Assembly: GCA_977006965.1 (NCBI GenBank) | Contig: OZ345368.1 | Coordinates: 2,728,001-2,792,000, forward strand | Source: Phymatolithon calcareum | Taxonomy: Eukaryota > Rhodophyta > Florideophyceae > Hapalidiales | Direction of reading: 5' to 3' | DNA: 64,000 nucleotides | Shown: in pieces, positions 10,273-20,033 of the stretch | Layout of the letters: each line of letters opens with the position of its first letter | Position numbering within the stretch: position 1 is the stretch's first letter | Position numbers and translations under genes: made by a program | Notes under the pieces: generated by a model | The model's input: only the letters and a program-made list of their open reading frames with translations | Told to the model about the DNA's origin: nothing | The model's database searches: none

Positions 10273-12270
10273 TTACCTAAACACTGCATCACACAAAGAA
10301 AAGGCATCCGAAATACACCATCTCTGCCATCCCAACCAATTTCCACCCATTACTTCGTCCACAAACATCCATGCAACAGCCATTACTTCATTCCTGTGAC
10401 ATGCGACGAGAAAATCGTGTTGCTCCACTTTGACAATATCCTCACGCAACAAGTGGATGTTCATGTAGTGCCGTTCCTTGGCGTAAGCTTTCACCTCTGC
10501 CCACTCCATCCCGCTCAAAAATGAACAAATCGCGATGGCATGACAGTCCATGCAAATGTTCACCATTTCTGAAATGCACTCACCTACTGTTGTAGTCCCG
10601 TCGACTTTAAACTTATTGTATAAGTTTGAGTACGAAAATGATACCAGCCAGCCATCATTACAAAAGTCCTGCACAATCGCGTCCTTGGTTTCTCGTACTT
10701 TGTCATTCTCAGGCACACACAATCCTGCAAATAGTCGTCCTCCAATCCCGCTCCGAATCGCACCTGGCACATACCCACGCTGCCGCGCTGTATTACACAC
10801 GGATTGGCTCAGTATTACCATGCCTTCTTCGCCGACCAAGGCTAGTTCAATCGCCTCAGAATCAAAACTCTCGACCGTATCGCACAATATCATTGCGTTC
10901 AAATCGCCCGGCGAAACAGTCGGTAAAGAGGAATTGCCAAAATTTCCGAGTAACAGTCGCCGATCCGATACTGCCTTAATCTGTGCCTGCTGTGGCTTGC
11001 GTCTCCACGTATTACCAACTCGAAGCATAATAATAGCCTTTGCTGCAAGGTCTTCGCGATCCTTCAGAATCGTCATAAAGGTACGCACTAGAATTGCATC
11101 TGCGCAACACATCATGTAGCGATCATGCCCAATTTCCTTCAGAAGCTCGCGACGCCGCAAAATGTCCGCCACTACCGCGCCTTTCTCGCACAAAATATAC
11201 ATAGCATTTTCTCGCCGGATTTTCAGTGGGTGTGCGCATTCCAGTACAGTCACTAAGGCAAAGCCGCCGATCTCCCCAACAAACGCATCAACAGATGAAA
11301 TAATGGCGCTCACCATGCCTTGCACGTACTTTGTGCCGATTGCGGGCCATTTAAGAGCAGCCCGACGCATGCTGAGTAAGATTCTTATGCCAAATTTACC
11401 GGAATTTAGAAGCCGTCCAGAATGAACGTTGTCAACAGCAACGTGTGTGTCGCAAAGAACTGCGTGTGGTGCCACTCGCAGCGAAAGACACCGCAGCAAG
11501 TACGAGAGGCGACGAAAGGAGTACGGAATTTTTGCAGCGAGACCAGGAGAACGTGTGACCACCGCACCTGGATCGGTGCAGTCCAGATGACGGCCGTGCT
11601 TATCGTACGCGAAAACCTCCTTCACAAAAGCATCGGAGCACAAATGGCGCGGTAGAATCAAACCCTCAGAAGTGCCAAGCGGTAGGAGTTCTGATGACCA
11701 TTTAAATACCAAGCTCTCCATGAATTGCGCAGAGATGGAGGGATGCGAATCAGGCCGCAAGGACGGTTCAAAATGACAGCGCTTCTCAGGACAAGTACAT
11801 GCAAAATGAACACGTCTCGTCAACCTCGACGACAGCGGATAAGGAGAATCATCTCTGCTGACCGAATGCAATACAACATGAAGGCAGCGGGTCCTTCGAA
11901 AGGACTGTGGATGATCGAACACCCCGCGTAGTTGCTTCAAAAGGTTACGGGCGAGGGTGAGTGCACCCAGAAGCGTATCAATTGTTTCAAGAAGAACCTG
12001 GACGTGGCGTAGTGCGGCCCATAGCATTGGACTTGATAGCACAATAACAGGGGCCAGCTCGCTGAATCTTATGGTCGGTGATTCACCACCGATAAGAGCA
12101 GGTGAGGATAGAGACGCAATAGTTAAGGTGAGCCATGCTGTAATGCAAAGGCCAAGTACGGAGAGGGTGCGGGTGATCGGTACTGCGGAACGGTCAACAC
12201 TACACAAAAATGCGAGGGCACCGAGTGCGACGTCAACTAAACTTTTGCGAAGGTTGTCAATCTGGGGCAT
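10273..12270 (-). CDS. Array gene 1: 665-aa protein of unrecognised family, N-terminal hydrophobic segments
   Basis: I do not recognise the family. The start chosen is the ATG at 12270 (MPQIDN), because all three array copies share it and each then gives exactly 665 codons; longer readings begin only at GTG. Residues about 34-60 and 72-106 are hydrophobic and probably form two membrane segments, so the protein is likely membrane-anchored. A Cys/basic stretch follows near 125-150, then about 500 soluble-looking residues including RRLSYLLRCLSLR, a Cys-rich NICMDCHA block and a Trp-rich C-terminus (NWLGWQRWC). The frame is intact and ends in TAA. Copy 1 is clearly more diverged from copies 2 and 3 than those two are from each other over the C-terminal three quarters. 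Confidence 0.75.
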   Translation of the reverse strand: MPQIDNLRKSLVDVALGALAFLCSVDRSAVPITRTLSVLGLCITAWLTLTIASLSSPALIGGESPTIRFSELAPVIVLSSPMLWAALRHVQVLLETIDTLLGALTLARNLLKQLRGVFDHPQSFRRTRCLHVVLHSVSRDDSPYPLSSRLTRRVHFACTCPEKRCHFEPSLRPDSHPSISAQFMESLVFKWSSELLPLGTSEGLILPRHLCSDAFVKEVFAYDKHGRHLDCTDPGAVVTRSPGLAAKIPYSFRRLSYLLRCLSLRVAPHAVLCDTHVAVDNVHSGRLLNSGKFGIRILLSMRRAALKWPAIGTKYVQGMVSAIISSVDAFVGEIGGFALVTVLECAHPLKIRRENAMYILCEKGAVVADILRRRELLKEIGHDRYMMCCADAILVRTFMTILKDREDLAAKAIIMLRVGNTWRRKPQQAQIKAVSDRRLLLGNFGNSSLPTVSPGDLNAMILCDTVESFDSEAIELALVGEEGMVILSQSVCNTARQRGYVPGAIRSGIGGRLFAGLCVPENDKVRETKDAIVQDFCNDGWLVSFSYSNLYNKFKVDGTTTVGECISEMVNICMDCHAIAICSFLSGMEWAEVKAYAKERHYMNIHLLREDIVKVEQHDFLVACHRNEVMAVAWMFVDEVMGGNWLGWQRWCISDAFSLCDAVFR

Positions 12271-14227
12271 CAAGCCAAGTATACCCCGCACGGTTGCGCG
12301 GATGCCCTGATTTGTCACGTTGTTTGATTGCGGATTGTGATTATTGCATGCCCGGTGCCTCCCTCAGTTGGAGTCGAGTTGCATTCTTGGCGCGGACGAC
12401 GGGCACGACGGCGAAAAGGGACAAGAACGCATTGTACTACCTTGAATGCGGCAAATTACTGTGCACCATTGTACAGCTGTGCGTGAGCGTTGAGTGTAAG
12501 GGACCCCTGTTGCAGCTGGCATAAGCGGGCTCCGATATGAACGAAAGACATTGACGCTCTTGTGCCACGTTGGGAAATGGCGGCGTCGAAGACAGCACGT
12601 GAAAAGTTCGCTCACGAGCAGTGCCACGCGATACGAAATTGTCTCTAGATTCTGAACCGCTGCATCGCATGCGGAGCACACTTGGTATGATAGGGGATCT
12701 ACCCTTACAGAGACATGGACAATAGTGCATTTAGGGACACCCCCCGGCGCCTAGTGCGACTTCAACTAAACTTTGCGATGGATGTCAATCAAGCGCATCA
12801 AGCCGCGAATATCCCTCCCACATGCGCGGATGCATTGCTTTGACGATTTCCTTGGCTTCAGATGGTTACTTCCGTGGGCCTGGTTCCTCCCTCAGTTGGA
12901 GCCGAGTTGAATCTTGGCGAGGACGACAGACATGACGGCGAATAGGGACAAGAACGCACGCATTGTACCGCCAACTATTTCAAACACTGGCCGTTTTTCA
13001 TACAGTATGCAGGGATAGTTTGAAGTTCACACACTGCGAACATGCAGATGCTGTTGACAGCATCACTCGTCTACATTGAGCAGGTTTATCAGTTTATCGA
13101 ATTGTGGAACTGCTGTGAACAATCATGTGCCGTTCCCGCTACAGCATGTGGGTAGCCACTTAGTGCTCCCACACCCGCTGTGAGGACAGAACTTGTGTCG
13201 CCATTGTGAGCGGCACATGCGAAGGAGCGAGTGGATGGCCGCGTGAATGCGGTGTTTAGAACTTGGGGTGCGCAAGGCGGACGGGCACAAGGACTTGGGA
13301 CGCTGCGCTTGTGCACACATTGGGCGTGAACAGCTGCATGCTTGCAGGAGGAACTGGTCGTGGCGTACGCGCCTACGGTTGACATGTGATGGCTCGGCGC
13401 ATGCTGCGTAATTCCAAGGTGGCAGCGGCGCGATGTCGAGGAGAAGACCATTCGTTGGCGAGCTGGATGCGCTCGACGGAATGAATTCGGGGCGTGTGTG
13501 CTAAGCGCTCTTCTCTGGTGATTTGGACATCAGAGTGGAATTTCAGGTAATTGTGGGCGTGTATTGATTGCCCGCAAGATGTTGTGGGTGATTGTTCCCT
13601 CCCTGGTTTCGTTGACGGCTCTCGCGCGACCGCCTCCGCACCTCGGAAGGATACCAGGGCAAATTCCCCCGTTGGTGTGGTGTGAGCGGTAGTAAAGCTT
13701 GGACCAAGGACTGGCTTTAGGAGAGGGGGGATCGACCTGAGGTGCTCGGTTGATGTGGAAGGTGTTAATCGAGCTGTCAGTTCTCATCGGTAGAGGTACA
13801 GCCGCGGTGAGCGATCCAAAAGGAGGAATGATAACGGACTCTGAGAGATGCTGGCTAACGACACGAGCATGTATTGCATGCATGCACTGCGATGACTAAC
13901 GGAACATGTCGGCATGACAATGGAGTCAACTATCGCGGAACTCCTTTAAGATTCGTTGTCTATCAATCGTCGAACAAGCTCGGGAAGGTGGACGGTTGTT
14001 CTGTCACCCCCTTCTTTCTCTCGGCCGTCTTAGGAAGAAATTCGGCTGGCTCTTATCCAGCTACTAAAGGGTAGAAATAAATTATGTTGCGATTGTCCAG
14101 GCGAGAGCAGAGCAGGGGTAATCTATTCCGGGATGCGCAAAAGACAAGGGGCAGAGACTGCTCAGCATATGCAAAAGTGAGTGTCCCGACACATTCCATT
14201 GCTAGTTGTCGACGTTCGCGGATTCAA
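12271..14227. other. Array spacer A (upstream of gene 1, downstream of gene 2)
   Basis: About 1.96 kb homologous along its length to spacer B at 18092-20033. The part next to the gene (12,280-12,640) is also conserved upstream of gene 3 (22,040-22,410), so it likely carries the promoter and 5'UTR; no TATA box is evident. It contains a relic of the 5' end of another family member. A minus-strand frame near 13,089-13,451 is open in both spacers but I do not accept it as a gene. Confidence 0.7.
12735..12850 (-). pseudogene. Relic 5' end of a further 665-aa family member
   Basis: This stretch matches the first ~40 codons of the array genes (shared runs such as GTCGACTTCAACTAAACTTT-like sequence, then ATCAAGC and the GCGCGGATGC stretch upstream of the ATG) with indels. 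It is followed by a second copy of the promoter-side motif CCCTCAGTTGGAG (12,891) that also occurs upstream of gene 1 (12,361). A fourth copy was evidently present and most of it has been lost. Confidence 0.6.
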
Positions 14228-16225
14228 TTACGAGAACACAGCATCACACAAAGCTAGGGCATCTGCAACGCACCATCTTTGCCATCCCAACCAATCTCCA
14301 CAAATCACTTCGTCCACAAACATCCACGCAACAGCAATCACTTCGTTTCTGTGACATGCGACAAGAAAATCGTGTTGCTCCACTTTCACAATATCCTCGA
14401 GAATCGCATCGATGTTCACGTGATGCCGTCCCTTGGCGAGCGACCTGACCTCTGCCCACGCCATCCAGCTCAGAAATGAGCAAATTGCGGCGGCATGACA
14501 GTCCATACAAATGTTCACCATTTCTGAAATGCACTCGCCTAATGTTGTATTCCAGTCGACCTTGAACGTATTGTAATGGTCTGAGTCCACAAGCGCTACA
14601 GCCCATCCATCATCACAAAAATCCTGCACAATCGCTTCCTTGGCTTCTCTAACTTCGTCGTTTTCAGGTACGCACAGTCCTGCAAACATTTGTCCTCCAA
14701 CCCCACTCCGTATCGCACCTGGCACATACCCACGTTGCCGCGCTGCGTTGCATACGCATGGGCTCAGCAGAACCATGGGTATTTCGCCGACCAAGGTGAG
14801 TTGCAGGGCCTCAGAGCCAACACTCTCGACAGCATCGCACAGCACCATGGCGCTCACATCGGCTGGAGAAACAGTCGGCAACGAGGAAAACCCAAAGCTT
14901 TCGCGAAATAGCCGTCGGGCTCTGGCGCCTTTAAAATGTGCCTGTTGCGGCATGCGTCTCCACGTATTCCCAAATCGAATCATGACAATAGCCTTTGCGG
15001 CAAGGTCTTCGCGATCCTTCAAAATCGTCATTATGGTGCGCACCAGGATTGCATCAGCACAACGCATCATGTAGCGATCATGCCCAATTCGCTTCACAAG
15101 CTCGCGACGCTGAAAAATGTCTGCGACAACCGCACCTTTGCCGTGCAAAACATACATAGCATTTTCTCGCCGGAGTTTCAGTGGGTGTGCGCATTCCAAT
15201 ACGGACACCAAAACAAAGCCGCCGATCTCGCCAAGAAACGCATCAACAGATGATATAATCGCGCTCACCACACCTTGCGCGTACTTTGTGGCGATCGCCG
15301 GCCAGTTCAACGCGGCCCGACGCAAGTTGAGTAATATTCTTAAACCAGGCTTGCGGGCGGTTACACTCCGTCCTGCATGTATGTTGTCAACAGCAACGTG
15401 TGTGTCGCCAAGAACTGCGTGCGGAGCCACTCGCAGCGAAAGACATCGTAGCAGGTACGAGAGGCGGCGAAAGCCGTACGGAATCGTCGAGACGGTACTA
15501 GGAGAAGAAGCAAACATTGAATCTTGGCCGGTGCTATCCAAATGACGGCGGTATTTATCGTACGCGTAAACCTCCTGCACAAAAGCGTTGGAGCACATAT
15601 GGCGCGGTAGAGTCAAACCGTTGGATGTGCCAAGCGGGAGGAGTTCTGATGACCATATAAACACGAAGCTATCTATGAACTGCTCGTAGACGGAGGGATT
15701 TGCATCATGCTGCGGGAACGCTTCGAATTCGCAGCGCTTTCTACGACATGTGCTTGCAAAGTGAACATGTCTCGTCAATCTCGATGCCCGTGGATAAGGA
15801 GAATCATCTCTGCTGATCGAATGACATACACCATGAAGGCAGCGGGTCCTTCGAAAGGACTGTGGGTGATCGAACACCCCGCGTAGTTGCTTCAAAAGGT
15901 TATGGGCGAGGGTGAGTGCGCCCAGAAGTGTATCAATTGTTTCAAGAAGAACCTGGACGTGACGTAGTGCGACCCATAGCATTGGACTTGATAGCACGAT
16001 AACAGGGGCCAGCTCGCTGAATCTTATGGTCGGTGATTCACCACCGATAAGAGCAGGTGAGGATAGAGACGCAATAGTTAAGGTGAACCATGTTGTAATG
16101 CAAAGGCCAAGTACGGAGAGGGTGCGGGTGATCGGCACTGCGGAACGGTCAACGCTACACAAAAATGCGAGGGCACCGAGTGCGACGTCAACTAAACTTT
16201 TGCGAAGGTTGTCAATCTGGGGCAT
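14228..16225 (-). CDS. Array gene 2: 665-aa family protein, mosaic copy
   Basis: Same family and length as the neighbouring copies, intact, ATG at 16225, TAA end. The first ~120 residues and the upstream DNA follow copy 1 (LMPQIDNLRKSLVDVALGALAFLCSV), while from about residue 130 the sequence follows copy 3 with only about ten amino-acid differences over the remaining ~530. The switch falls near 15,800-15,890. A 1,852-bp insertion lies ten-odd bases upstream of the start codon, so the coding region is whole but its promoter is displaced; expression may be lost or altered. An extended reading into the insertion (to 16348) starts at GTG and is not accepted. Confidence 0.75.
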   Translation of the reverse strand: MPQIDNLRKSLVDVALGALAFLCSVDRSAVPITRTLSVLGLCITTWFTLTIASLSSPALIGGESPTIRFSELAPVIVLSSPMLWVALRHVQVLLETIDTLLGALTLAHNLLKQLRGVFDHPQSFRRTRCLHGVCHSISRDDSPYPRASRLTRHVHFASTCRRKRCEFEAFPQHDANPSVYEQFIDSFVFIWSSELLPLGTSNGLTLPRHMCSNAFVQEVYAYDKYRRHLDSTGQDSMFASSPSTVSTIPYGFRRLSYLLRCLSLRVAPHAVLGDTHVAVDNIHAGRSVTARKPGLRILLNLRRAALNWPAIATKYAQGVVSAIISSVDAFLGEIGGFVLVSVLECAHPLKLRRENAMYVLHGKGAVVADIFQRRELVKRIGHDRYMMRCADAILVRTIMTILKDREDLAAKAIVMIRFGNTWRRMPQQAHFKGARARRLFRESFGFSSLPTVSPADVSAMVLCDAVESVGSEALQLTLVGEIPMVLLSPCVCNAARQRGYVPGAIRSGVGGQMFAGLCVPENDEVREAKEAIVQDFCDDGWAVALVDSDHYNTFKVDWNTTLGECISEMVNICMDCHAAAICSFLSWMAWAEVRSLAKGRHHVNIDAILEDIVKVEQHDFLVACHRNEVIAVAWMFVDEVICGDWLGWQRWCVADALALCDAVFS

Positions 16226-16633
16226 CAAGCCAAGTATACTGTGATCAAACAGGGTCGTTTGTTCAGTGGAAGAACGTATGATTCGCAAAAGGTAGAAATG
16301 CAATAATTTCCGGCCTACGACCGACCGCGAAATAGCGTAACAGCTCACCTACGACCGATGACGCTAGTTACTCCACCTTGGCACTTTGCAAATTCAGCAC
16401 GCTTTACTTCTTTCTTGGTTTTTTCCACTGCTTGCTACTCAATACCAGTGTATATAGTGATCTACATGACCCATTCTAGGACCACTGCCCCTGTGGTCCA
16501 GATATACAAATAATCCCCTTTTGGTCCAAATTAATGAGAAATCTCCCCCCTTGTGGTCAAGACTCATCATGAGCCTCGACCGAGGACCGCAGTGCACGTC
16601 AGCTGCACAAAGCGGACATGCCCATATCTTTCA

Positions 16634-17216
16634 CTTGTTTTTGTAGACGCGAGAAAACACGAGCTGCTTTCACGTAACTAACGAAAGTAAATCTGAGCTT
16701 GGACCGATAAATATTTAATAGTTCATCTAAAATTAAGCATTTTCAGCGCTCATATCACTTTCATTAAAACTCAGTTCTATTGGCCAGATGATCTTCCAAA
16801 CCCGGTCAACCTTCAACTTATAAAACCTGATGCGGGAAAAATAAGATGGAAGCTTAAATTCGATTGTTTATTTTGATGTGATGAGGATTTTATAAGTTGT
16901 AAATCACTACATTATTCCTCGGAGAGGAGAGAAATATAAGATAGATTTTCTCAAGAATTTGAGAAGGGGAAGAGGAAAAAATAAGTTTTTTCTCACTTAA
17001 TTTTTGTGCAGAGGTAAGAACTAAATAAGTTAGTTTTTTCTAATATTTTGAAAACGTGAACAGAAAACGACAACAGTCTGGGCATGACCGCTTTACCATC
17101 GTTTCGGTTCGTAGTGATCCAGTGAAAGAGTCATTTTTGTACTTTATGTGGGAGCTTCCATTGGCAACAAACTTGTACTTTTCAAAACGGCGTGTTTCTC
17201 GCGTCTACAAAAACAA
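16634..17216. repeat. MITE-like unit, copy 1
   Basis: The start (CTTGTTTTTGTAGACGCG, 16634 on) is the reverse complement of the end (17,190-17,216, ending CTACAAAAACAAG), a TIR of about 26 bp with one indel. The interior is AT-rich and non-coding. The same unit recurs 758 bp downstream. Confidence 0.75.
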
Positions 17217-17223
17217 GTCGTAT

Positions 17224-17386
17224 GTGTACCGTAAGCCGGGATAACAAATGTGTAAAACGTGCTCGTACCTGGTCCTCGTGGGTACAATAGTCCCTCGGGC
17301 TCCGCCCTCGGGTCCTATTGTACCCACTTGGGCCTGGTACTCTTACGTTTTACTTTCATTTGTTATCCCGGCTTACGGTACACATC
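17224..17386. repeat. Long hairpin between the two MITE units
   Basis: GTGTACCGTAAGCCGGGATA near 17,224 is mirrored at the other end by TATCCCGGCTTACGGTACAC (to about 17,384), giving arms of about 27 bp. Within it GGGTACAATAG / CTATTGTACCC-type arms form an inner stem. A shortened version of the same hairpin (inner part deleted) follows the second unit at about 17,985-18,080. Confidence 0.75.
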
Positions 17387-17390
17387 TCCT

Positions 17391-17976
17391 TATTGTTTTC
17401 GTACACGCGAGAAAACACGAGCTGCTTTCACGTAACTAACGAAAGTAAATCTGAGCTTGGACCGATAAATATTTAATAGTTCATCTAAAATTAAGCATTT
17501 TCAGCGCTCATATCACTTTCATTAAAACTCAGTTCTATTGGCCAGATGATCTTCCAAACCCGGTCAACCTTCAACTTATAAAACCTGATGCGGGAAAAAT
17601 AAGATGGAAGCTTAAATTCGATTGTTTATTTTGATGTGATGAGGATTTTATAAGTTGTAAATCACTACATTATTCCTCGGAGAGGAGAGAAATATAAGAT
17701 AGATTTTCTCAAGAATTTGAGAAGGGGAAGAGGAAAAAATAAGTTTTTTCTCACTTAATTTTTGTGCAGAGGTAAGAACTAAATAAGTTAGTTTTTTCTA
17801 ATATTTTGAAAACGTGAACAGAAAACGACAACAGTCTGGGCATGACCGCTTTACCATCGTTTCGGTTCGTAGTGATCCAGTGAAAGAGTCATTTTTGTAC
17901 TTTATGTGGGAGCTTCCATTGGCAACAAACTTGTACTTTTCAAATCGGCGTGTTTTCTCGCGTCTACAAAAACAAG
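17391..17976. repeat. MITE-like unit, copy 2
   Basis: Nearly identical to the unit at 16634-17216, in the same orientation at a 758/759-bp offset. Differences are a few bases at the left TIR (TTTTCGTACACG for TTTTTGTAGACG) and one extra T near the right TIR. Direct tandem arrangement suggests unequal exchange or a dimeric insertion. Confidence 0.75.
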
Positions 17977-18096
17977 TCGTATGTCTATCGTAAGCCGGGA
18001 TAACAAATGTGTAAAACGTGCTCGTACCTGGTCCTCGTGGGTACGTTTTACTTTCATTTGTTATCCCGGCTTACGGTACACATCTCCTTAATATAC

Positions 18097-20033
18097 CCCG
18101 CACGGTTGCGCGGATGCCCTGATTTGTCACGTTGTTTGATTGCGGATTGTGATTATTGCATGCCCGGTGCCTCCCTCAGTTGAAGCAGAGTTGAATTCTT
18201 GGCGCGGGCGACGGACAGGACGGCGAAAGAGGACAAGAACGCATTGTACTATCTTGAATGCGGTAAATTACTGCGCACCATTGTACAGCTGTGCGTGAGC
18301 GTTGAGTGTAAGGGACCCCTGTTGGCGCTGGCAGAAGCGGACTCCGATATGAACGAAAGACATTCGTGCTCTTGTGCCACGTTGGGAAATGGCGGCGTCG
18401 ACGACAGCACGTGACAAGTTCGCTCACGAGCAGTGCCACGCGATACGAAATTGTCTCTACAGAACAGTTGATTCTGAACCGCTGCATCGCATGGGGAGCA
18501 CACTTGGTAAGATAGGGGATCCACCCATACAGAGACATGGGCATTACTGTAGTGGATTTAGGGACACTCCCCGCGGCGCCTACTTCCTAAACTTGTGCGA
18601 AAATTGTCAATCAAGTGCATCAAGCCGCGAGTATCGCTCACGCATGCGCGGATGCATTGCTTTGACGATTTCCTTGGCTTCAGATGGTTACTTCCGTGGG
18701 TCTGGTTCCTCCCTCAATTGGAGCCGAGTTGAATCTTGGCGAGGACGACAAACATGACGGCGAATAGGGACAAGGACGCATTGTACCGCCAACTGTTTCA
18801 AACACTGACCGTTTTTCATACAGTATGCAGGAATAGTGTGAAGTTCACACATTGCGAACATGCAGATGCTGTTGACAGCATCACTCGTCTACATTGAGCA
18901 GGTTTATCAGTTTATCGAATTGTGGAACTGCTGTGAACAATCATGTGCCGTTCCCGCTACAGCATGTGGGTAGCCACTTAGTGCTCCCACACCCGCTGTG
19001 AGGGCAGAACTTGAGTCGCCATTGTGAGCGGCACATGCGAGGGAGCGAGTGGATGGCCGCGTGACTGCGGTGTTTAGAACTTGGGGTGCGCAAGGCGGAC
19101 GGGCACAAGGAATTGGGACGCTGCGGTTGTGCACGCATTGGGCGTGAACAGCTGCATGTTGCACGAGGAACTGGTCGTGGCGTACGCGCCTACTAATGCT
19201 GTGTAATTCCAACGTGGCGATGTCGAGGAGAAGACCATTCGTTGACGATCTCTTGTCGCGTGCACCGACTATAGAGCTGGATGCGTTTGACTGAATGAAT
19301 TCGGGGCGTGTGTGTTAAGCGCTCTTCTCAGTTGATTTGAATTGGGCATCAGAGTGGAATTTCAGGTAATTGTGGGCGTGTATTGATCGCCTGCGGGATG
19401 CTGTGGGTGGGTGTTCCCGCTCTGGTTCCGTCCGCGGCTCTCGCGCGACCGCTGCCGCACCCCGGAAGGATGCCAGGGCAATTCCCCCGTTGGTGCGGTG
19501 TGCGCGGTAGAAAAGCTTGGACCAAGGACGGGGTTAAGGAGAGGGGAGATCGACCTGAGGTGCTCGGTTGCTTTGGAAGGTGTTACTCGAGCTGTCAGTT
19601 CTCATCGGTAGAGGTATAGCCGCGGTGGGCGATCCAAAAGGAGGAATGATAACGGACTCTGAGAGATGCTGGCTAACGACACGAGCATGTATTGCATGCA
19701 TGCACTGCGATGACTAATGGAACATGTCGGCATGACAATAGAATCAACTAACGAAGATTCGCTGTCTATCAATCGTCGAACAAGCTCGGGAAGGTGGACG
19801 GTCGTTTTGTCATCCCCTTCTTTCTCTCGACCTTGTTAGGAACACATTCGACGGACGCTTATCCAGCTATTACAGGATAGAAATGACTTATGTTACGATT
19901 GTCCAGGCGAGTGCAGAGCAGGGGTATTCTATTCGGAGATGCGCAAAAGACAAGGGGCATAGACTGCTCATCATCTGCAAAAGTGAGTGTCCCCACACAT
20001 TCCATTGGTAGTTGTAGACGTTCGCGGATTCAA
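18097..20033. other. Array spacer B (upstream of gene 2, downstream of gene 3)
   Basis: Homologous to spacer A at 12271-14227 throughout, with scattered substitutions and small indels. It contains the second copy of the 5'-end relic (about 18,570-18,690). No gene is supported. Confidence 0.7.
18570..18690 (-). pseudogene. Relic 5' end of a 665-aa family member, second copy
   Basis: Counterpart of the relic at 12735-12850, in the equivalent place of the other spacer, so the relic predates duplication of the spacer unit. Confidence 0.55.

Larger units (their letters stand above)
16240..18091. mobile_element. 1,852-bp composite insertion in the 5' flank of array gene 2
   Basis: Array gene 1 shows the empty site (AAGTATACCCCGC). 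Here TATAC is duplicated at 16235-16239 and 18092-18096, so the insertion made a 5-bp (or 4-bp TATA) target duplication. The insert has no long coding frame. It contains two direct copies of a ~585-bp MITE-like unit and two hairpins. It starts TGTGATC and ends CTTAA, so it is not an obvious LTR element. The class is unknown; nested MITEs within a larger non-autonomous element is the simplest reading. Confidence 0.7.

Noticed and set aside
13089-13451. Minus-strand frame open in both array spacers (also 18907-19212).
   Set aside because: Differences between the copies are mostly amino-acid changing and the starts do not correspond. Conservation is explained by duplication of the spacer.
14228-16348. 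A 706-codon version of array gene 2 starting inside the insertion.
   Set aside because: It begins at GTG and its first ~40 codons come from inserted DNA. The ATG at 16225 is shared by all three copies and gives the same 665-codon length.
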